A program made the translations under genes and the position numbers. From assembly GCA_016839985.1 (NCBI GenBank), contig JAEOTG010000187.1, positions 1-8,613 on the forward strand: a stretch of 8,613 nucleotides of DNA, read 5' to 3'. This document shows positions 1 to 4,415 of the stretch, piece after piece (within the stretch, counting starts at the first letter, position 1; the number at the start of each line of letters is the position of its first letter). The DNA comes from Candidatus Heimdallarchaeota archaeon (lineage in GTDB: Archaea > Asgardarchaeota > Heimdallarchaeia > Heimdallarchaeales > Heimdallarchaeaceae). The notes under the pieces are model-generated. The model did no database searches. It was not told the origin of the DNA and was given only the letters and a program-made list of their open reading frames with translations.

Positions 1-3
1 GTA

Positions 4-25
4 AATACGTATTGCCAATACGTAT
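4..25. repeat. Two copies of a palindromic AATACGTAT motif
   Basis: The 10-base perfect palindrome AATACGTATT (4-13) is followed by a second AATACGTAT (17-25), start to start 13 bases apart. It lies in the non-coding left edge, about 110 bases before the acetyltransferase start. Paired palindromic sites can be operators, but the spacing is not an exact helical turn and the upstream gene is not visible. Rest of 1-134: AT-rich, no clear ribosome binding site, and only a weak TATA-like TTAAGTAT at about 101-108. Confidence 0.35.
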
Positions 26-134
26 CGTAACAACCTATAATACACAAGCCTAATTTAAAGGTTTTTCAAGCGCAATAGAATAATGAATTGAAAAAATACA
101 TTAAGTATTAGAATTAGTAAAATTCTTGTTCACT

Positions 135-632
135 ATGCATAATGAATCGAATAACAGATTTTACTTCGAGATAATTAAAGGCTTAAAAGAGGATATTGAA
201 GAGATTATCGATTTATGGATTCAAACAATAAATTGGCATGCAGAATTTGAGAAAGATTTTATTTTAGATTCAGAAGGAAAGACAAACTTCAAATTCGTTT
301 TAGAGACTGCAACAAACGATATAACACAAGCTCTTTATGTTGCGAAATTTGAAAAAAAAGTAGTGGGTTTCCTATATGGTTACATTAGAACCTATTCTGG
401 TTTTTTCAAAAAGAGAATAATAGCTCATATCTCTGATATAACTATTCAGGAGGAGTTTAGAAGAAAAGGAATTGGTACAGAATTAATGAAAAAATTTGAA
501 AATGAATTTGCTAGAAACAATAACGCTAATTGTATGTCACTAAATGTTCACGTGAAGAATTCCAGCGGATTGGGTTTTTATGATAATCTTGGATTTACTA
601 AAAATCTTATCTCAATGAAAAAAGATCTTTAG
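135..632 (+). CDS. GNAT-family N-acetyltransferase
   Basis: Transfers an acetyl group from acetyl-CoA to an amine (protein N-terminus, lysine, small amine or antibiotic); the acceptor cannot be told. With the ATG at 135 the protein is 165 residues, normal for a single GNAT domain. The acetyl-CoA pyrophosphate-binding motif A is clear: RRKGIG at residues 109-114, with the usual strand before it (HISDITIQEEF) and helix after it. The motif B end is also present, FYDNLGF at about 148-154, the family's 'FYeklGF' signature. There is no signal peptide or membrane helix, so it is cytosolic. A TTG at 126 would add three residues; the ATG was preferred because neither start has a Shine-Dalgarno sequence, and a leaderless transcript is possible. 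The gene meets the next one tail to tail with one base between the stops, so its transcript end probably lies inside that gene. Confidence 0.9.
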   Translation: MHNESNNRFYFEIIKGLKEDIEEIIDLWIQTINWHAEFEKDFILDSEGKTNFKFVLETATNDITQALYVAKFEKKVVGFLYGYIRTYSGFFKKRIIAHISDITIQEEFRRKGIGTELMKKFENEFARNNNANCMSLNVHVKNSSGLGFYDNLGFTKNLISMKKDL

Positions 633-633
633 T

Positions 634-1047
634 TTAAGAGAAAATAATTCCTAAAGGAAGGTGGTTTGTTGGTACGAACCCATCACTCTTCTTGTGAAAA
701 CCCATACCAGTACCAATAGCAGATATTGGAAGATAAATTATCCCCTTTTCAACAGCAACACAAATTTCTATCTTTGATATTGGAATTATTTCTTTCTCCA
801 TCATAAAAGTGCATTCTCCTGTGTTTGGTGGAGAAAGATGTTTCTCGAATACAATTACTTCATCTATTACCAAATTTAGTTTAATCTGTGGATTTTCTTC
901 GACTTTGTCTATGTTAATTGCTATCCCCTTTATTCCTTTCTTGAAGATAATTGCAGAAAAAACTTGTTTTGCTTCTTTCATTTTCCCCCCCATTTTCTTC
1001 AATGTAGGGAGAGTATCAGTAGGTGTATAGCCCCATATAATTTGCAA
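634..1047 (-). CDS. Unrecognised small protein, probably cytosolic
   Basis: I do not recognise this 137-residue protein. It has no signal peptide and no hydrophobic stretch long enough for a membrane helix. Much of it alternates short hydrophobic strands with charged turns, suggesting a small beta-rich domain at about residues 28-115. The tail (GTGMGFHKKSDGFVPTNHLP, then LGIIFS) is rich in Gly and Pro. The TTG start at 1047 is chosen because GGTGA lies seven bases upstream; ATG codons at residues 19 and 23 have weaker signals. The N-terminal stretch WGYTPTDTLPTLKKMGG reads like a conserved motif, also favouring the long form. A run of seven G on the coding strand (985-991) encodes Gly-Gly at residues 20-21 and is unusual in this AT-rich context. 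It probably has its own transcript, since it is 136 bases from the minus-strand gene upstream, with a T-rich terminator between them. Confidence 0.68.
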   Translation of the reverse strand: MQIIWGYTPTDTLPTLKKMGGKMKEAKQVFSAIIFKKGIKGIAINIDKVEENPQIKLNLVIDEVIVFEKHLSPPNTGECTFMMEKEIIPISKIEICVAVEKGIIYLPISAIGTGMGFHKKSDGFVPTNHLPLGIIFS

Positions 1048-1054
1048 ATTAATA

Positions 1055-1059
1055 TCACC
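1055..1059 (-). promoter_or_regulatory. Ribosome binding site GGTGA deciding a TTG start
   Basis: On the minus strand GGTGA (extendable to GGTGAT) stands seven bases before the TTG at 1047. It matches the archaeal 16S 3' end and has nearly the spacing seen at 2240-2244. It is one arm of the inverted repeat TCACC-A-GGTGA (1055-1065), so the site is palindromic in the DNA. The one-base loop makes a stable RNA hairpin unlikely. Confidence 0.6.
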
Positions 1060-1151
1060 AGGTGAGATATCTATGCATATCAGCTAAATACAGATTAATA
1101 GTTTTTTCTTGAAACACTAAAAGTATACTAGTATCTTGAATTCACTTCAGA

Positions 1152-1183
1152 ATTAAAAAAAAAGAAAAGAGAAAAGAAAAGAA
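1152..1183 (-). terminator. T-rich archaeal-type terminator
   Basis: On the minus strand, directly after the stop codon of the surface-protein gene, the sequence is a T/C tract ending in nine consecutive T (complement of 1155-1163). T-runs just after the stop are the usual intrinsic terminator in archaea. No stem is needed and none is seen. Confidence 0.6.
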
Positions 1184-2233
1184 TTATTTTCTTCTCCTAA
1201 TTAAAACATATACTGCTCCAATAATTGCTAATGGGATCAAACTGAAGAGGAATTCAAAAGAAGTTTTTGCAGGTGTTGGTAAGAACCAATTAATGATGTT
1301 ATTTGTAAACATCATACCATAAGTAACTCCACCATTATATACACCTTCTTCTGTAGTTTGATCGTACATTTGCTTATAATATGTGTAAAATGCTTCACCA
1401 GCAACAATCAAATGACTGTCGTGATATTCAGGTAGGTATTCATAAACAACAGCAGGATATAAACCATTTTCAAAAGCTGTTACATTATCTAATGAGTAGA
1501 GATCAAAATCTGTTTCGCTTAAATCTGAATCTGTAGATGTAGCATTTATACTATAAGTAAGAATTACTTCAAGTCTTGATGGTTGGACAGATTCAGTATC
1601 CTTTCCATATCTGAAACCTTTGATATAGGCACCATCATCTACAAGAAGTGAGCATGGTCCATGTAAAATAATTCCTGCGTCCATACCTTCAGTTAAGTTA
1701 AGGGCAAGATCATCATATAGAGGATCACCATAACCAACATCAAAAGCTGCAACACGATAGTCAGCACCATCATTATAGACAAGATCAGCGATTGAAGTTC
1801 TATCCAATCGTAACATGACGTCTAGACGGTCTAGAAGATTGTTCAAGTGTGTAGGATTGAAAATACCAGCATAATCAGAATCTCCAGCGACAACAAGTAA
1901 TTTGTCACCTAGAGAAAGCCATCTGATAATGTCGTTCGCTTCTAGTCTAGAAAATGGTTTATTACATTGAGTTAGAAAGAGAGCGTTAACTTCATCTGGT
2001 AGGTTCCAAGTATTGTTTATATATATTACCTCATTACGAGCTTTTGTAAGGTTACCAGCAAGTGGGGCAAGATCAGCCATTGTAGCATGATATCCTCCAT
2101 GGTATAAGTCAAAGGCTATAATATTGTTCTTAACTTCAATCGATGTTTCATAAGCAGTTATAGTATAAGGAGTAGTCAAACCACTAATCATTCCCACACT
2201 TAGAATTAATGCTAGAATGTATTTTATTTTCAT
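1184..2233 (-). CDS. Membrane-anchored surface protein with GATase-like (DUF4350-type) domain
   Basis: A 349-residue exported protein. Residues 1-28 form a signal peptide (MKIKYI, then a hydrophobic core). Residues 327-346 form one membrane helix ending in RRRK, so the body lies outside the cell and only the basic tail is inside. The domain at about 35-200 resembles the class I glutamine amidotransferase-like / DUF4350 fold: a first strand ending in FDLYHGGYH (41-49), then LFLTQC, then KPFSRLEANDIIRWLSLGDK before the strand LLVVAGDSDYAG (112-123). Where amidotransferases carry a nucleophilic Cys, this protein appears to have Asp-Ser-Asp, so it may bind rather than catalyse. Five N-X-S/T sequons (61, 73, 179, 230, 250) agree with an exposed, glycosylated protein. 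The start is supported by GGTGA six bases upstream. The function is unknown. It lies on the importer's strand but is separated from it by the divergent spacer and the plus-strand transglutaminase gene, so it is not in the same operon. Confidence 0.82.
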   Translation of the reverse strand: MKIKYILALILSVGMISGLTTPYTITAYETSIEVKNNIIAFDLYHGGYHATMADLAPLAGNLTKARNEVIYINNTWNLPDEVNALFLTQCNKPFSRLEANDIIRWLSLGDKLLVVAGDSDYAGIFNPTHLNNLLDRLDVMLRLDRTSIADLVYNDGADYRVAAFDVGYGDPLYDDLALNLTEGMDAGIILHGPCSLLVDDGAYIKGFRYGKDTESVQPSRLEVILTYSINATSTDSDLSETDFDLYSLDNVTAFENGLYPAVVYEYLPEYHDSHLIVAGEAFYTYYKQMYDQTTEEGVYNGGVTYGMMFTNNIINWFLPTPAKTSFEFLFSLIPLAIIGAVYVLIRRRK

Positions 2234-2239
2234 TTAAAT

Positions 2240-2287
2240 TCACCACACATTAATGTGCAAATAATCATAAAACTACCATATAATAAA
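2240..2287 (-). promoter_or_regulatory. Ribosome binding site, palindrome and TATA-like box before the surface-protein gene
   Basis: Reading toward the gene on the minus strand there is a TATA-like TTTATTATA (complement of 2279-2287), then a perfect 12-base palindrome CACATTAATGTG (2246-2257), then GGTGA (2240-2244) six bases before the ATG. If the TATA-like box is used, transcription would start about 25 bases downstream, at or near the palindrome, which is where a repressor operator would sit. The ribosome binding site is clear; the promoter and operator reading is inference. Confidence 0.42.
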
Positions 2288-2698
2288 TGTTTCCCTAATA
2301 AAGACTAATACTTATAACAAAAGCGATAAATCTTTTTATAAAAAATTTGTTTATTTATTGAATCATTTTGATAATTGGAATGAATTTGTAATACCAAATA
2401 AAAAGGAAATATTTTTCAATCACAAGTGCTGTAAAATCATTTCATTTTTCCATTACGATAGAATAAGAAGAAACAAATGATTATTATAAGAAGCTAGAAT
2501 AGTTTCAAGTGATGATACACTACATAATATACTGTTGATTTGACAGCGTTACAAATTCAAATTATAATGAAAAAATAACTGAATGTTTTTCTTTTTAATT
2601 TCTCTTTTCATTTTTAGTAAATAGGTTTTCTTTCGAAAATTCCCTCAAGATTTTATTATATTACATTCCATTTATTAAACTCCGACAATATTACGTAT
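2288..2698. other. AT-rich divergent intergenic spacer, no gene seen
   Basis: This is the core of the 549-base gap between the divergent surface-protein and transglutaminase genes. Both strands were read for short reading frames. The longest noticed is about 20 codons on the minus strand near 2610, with no ribosome binding site or recognisable product. There are many A/T runs and several TATA-like words (TTATAAGTAT on the minus strand at 2310-2319, TTTTTATAAAAAAT around 2334-2347), none of which can be assigned. No tRNA, no repeat array and no clear RNA structure was found. Confidence 0.6.
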
Positions 2699-2776
2699 AT
2701 TTATAATCAATTCTACTTCTAATTTGAATATAGAGGAATTAGAACTACTCAAAATGAATAGAAATCCTCATGTGAT
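2699..2776 (+). promoter_or_regulatory. Probable promoter and leader of the transglutaminase gene
   Basis: TTTATAAT at 2700-2707 is a plausible archaeal TATA box. A start of transcription about 25 bases later would give a leader of roughly 50 bases. That leader contains the inverted repeat TTCTAATT (2717-2724) and AATTAGAA (2737-2744), separated by 12 bases. It also holds GTGAT (2772-2776), six bases before the ATG at 2783. The ribosome binding site is the best supported part. The repeat is short and AT-only in its core, so it may be chance. Confidence 0.4.
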
Positions 2777-2782
2777 TTAAGC

Positions 2783-4387
2783 ATGATAGAAGTATTTCAT
2801 TTAAAGGAAAATCAAGCCCGGCCTATAACCTCACAAACTCTTGTAGAAGTAGGGGACACTTTGCTTATTGCTGGTAAAGAGGAAACAATACCTTTTATCC
2901 GAACCAAAAAAGATGTCAGATTACACATTCTTCTAATTTCACCTATTGGTACTATAATTGATTCGACTCAAGTTTGTTTAGATGACACAGGGCTTCGCAG
3001 AATATATGCTTTTCCAATTACACCTGAATTATTCTCTGGTTCATATATTCTCCAGATTAATGGAGACATTAGAAGATGTGATAAAATAAACATTAAAACT
3101 ACTAAGCAATTATTATATCGTTGGATTTTATCTTATGGAATTAGTTTTACAAACCCAAATAATTTTCCTTTAAACAATTTTATGTTAGATGTAATGATCC
3201 CACCTAACATCTCGCCAATTCAACAAGTAACTAATGTTGTTTGTAACTATCAACCCTCTGGATTAGTTGGCGATCAAGAGGGTAATAGATGGCTTAGATT
3301 TTACTTTCACCAAATAAATCCTAATGAAGAAGTAACTCTTGCCTATAGAGCGTTTATTATAACAAGATTAGTTGCTTATGATATAACCCGTATTAAAGAA
3401 CAAAAAGAATCTTTTGAGCATCTTTATCAAAACACGTATAAAGAATACACAAAATCTGAATCTTTTATCGAATCAACAAACGAATCAATAGTTAATATCG
3501 CTAGAAAATTTAAATCCTACTCACCATTAGGAAAGGTATTTAATTTCCTCAAATTCATAAAGAACAATATTGATTATATTCCTTTAGATGGCGATTACGG
3601 ATCTGTTTTTGCAATTGAAAATCGCTATGGAGATTGTACTGAGTTTGCTTCTCTTTTTGTTAGTTTGTGTAGAGCAGCTAATATTCCAGCTAGAATGACA
3701 TCATGTATCATTAATAACGGTTTAGAAGGATGGCAATATCACTCCCAAGCAGAATTTTTTATTAATGGTATCTGGTTATCAATTGATCCAACCTTACTCT
3801 ATGATGTTAAATATTTACATCGAGATCCTTCTTGTATAATACTACAAAGAGGTAATTCTTTTGGTGATTCAGCTATTAGAGAAATAAGATATCGTTTTGA
3901 TGATATGAATAATCGAGAAATAATATTAAGATCACACAAAGAAGCCGTATATATCAAAAATCGAATAATAGGAAAAATATCTGAGACTTCTATTAAAGAA
4001 CTAAAAGAAGCAAAAGGTACATTGTTTGAGAACATCTCATGGAAATTTTCTTTACCAAGCTTAGATTTGGAAGAACAAGCCAATGAGATAAAAATAAAAG
4101 TAATTACACCTGAAACAGCTCCCATTCACAAACCATTTAGTGTTCCAGTTCATTTATTTAATAAAAATGATGAAAAGATAATTGGAACTTTAAGGATTTC
4201 ATTTGTTCGAGGAGGAATATTTACAAGTCATCTTCATCCAATGGAACTAAACGCAAATTCACATGAAACAAAAATGATTGAAATCCCCGCTACAAATTTT
4301 CTTGGTAAAACTTTGATAGATTTTATTTTTCAAGATGAGAATGGACTAAAATTAGGGTATGATCAAAAAAGAATACATTTCCAATAA
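2783..4387 (+). CDS. Cytosolic transglutaminase-like (papain-fold) protein with beta-sandwich domains
   Basis: A 534-residue protein. The transglutaminase-like core (TGc family) spans about residues 250-340 and its catalytic triad is complete: Cys285 in RYGDCTEFASLF, His320 in YHSQAEF, Asp335 in WLSIDPT. The helix after the Cys (SLCRAANIPAR) is also typical. Around it are probable beta-sandwich domains: residues 1-105, with a macroglobulin-like strand pattern (FPITPELFSGSYILQING); residues 110-195, like domains that precede TGc in other archaeal proteins; and residues 435-534. The family includes crosslinking enzymes, proteases and amidases, so the reaction cannot be named. There is no signal peptide or membrane helix, so it should act in the cytosol, unlike many prokaryotic TGc proteins. 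The ATG is supported by GTGAT six bases upstream. It is convergent with the permease gene, 28 bases between stops, and is probably transcribed alone. Confidence 0.87.
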   Translation: MIEVFHLKENQARPITSQTLVEVGDTLLIAGKEETIPFIRTKKDVRLHILLISPIGTIIDSTQVCLDDTGLRRIYAFPITPELFSGSYILQINGDIRRCDKINIKTTKQLLYRWILSYGISFTNPNNFPLNNFMLDVMIPPNISPIQQVTNVVCNYQPSGLVGDQEGNRWLRFYFHQINPNEEVTLAYRAFIITRLVAYDITRIKEQKESFEHLYQNTYKEYTKSESFIESTNESIVNIARKFKSYSPLGKVFNFLKFIKNNIDYIPLDGDYGSVFAIENRYGDCTEFASLFVSLCRAANIPARMTSCIINNGLEGWQYHSQAEFFINGIWLSIDPTLLYDVKYLHRDPSCIILQRGNSFGDSAIREIRYRFDDMNNREIILRSHKEAVYIKNRIIGKISETSIKELKEAKGTLFENISWKFSLPSLDLEEQANEIKIKVITPETAPIHKPFSVPVHLFNKNDEKIIGTLRISFVRGGIFTSHLHPMELNANSHETKMIEIPATNFLGKTLIDFIFQDENGLKLGYDQKRIHFQ

Positions 4388-4402
4388 AAAAAGGAAAAAA
4401 AA
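4386..4402 (-). terminator. T-rich terminator after the permease gene
   Basis: On the minus strand the sequence after the permease stop (4416) has T-runs of eight and seven (complement of 4395-4402 and 4386-4392) separated by CC. This fits an archaeal T-tract terminator, placed in the 28-base gap between the convergent genes. No comparable T-run follows the plus-strand transglutaminase gene. Confidence 0.55.
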
Positions 4403-4415
4403 GAAAGAATATATA

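Noticed and set aside
809..1030. Plus-strand open frame of 73 codons
   Set aside because: It lies wholly inside the minus-strand small gene, has no ribosome binding site and no recognisable protein pattern. It is read as a shadow of the opposite strand.
2717..2744. Inverted repeat TTCTAATT/AATTAGAA as a riboswitch or terminator hairpin
   Set aside because: Only eight weak pairs with a 12-base loop in AT-rich DNA, with no conserved aptamer features and no T-run after it. It is mentioned only within the leader entry.
3799..4125. Minus-strand open frame of 108 codons
   Set aside because: It lies antisense inside the transglutaminase gene, whose triad and domain structure prove the plus-strand frame. 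The product is low-complexity Ser/Leu/Ile.
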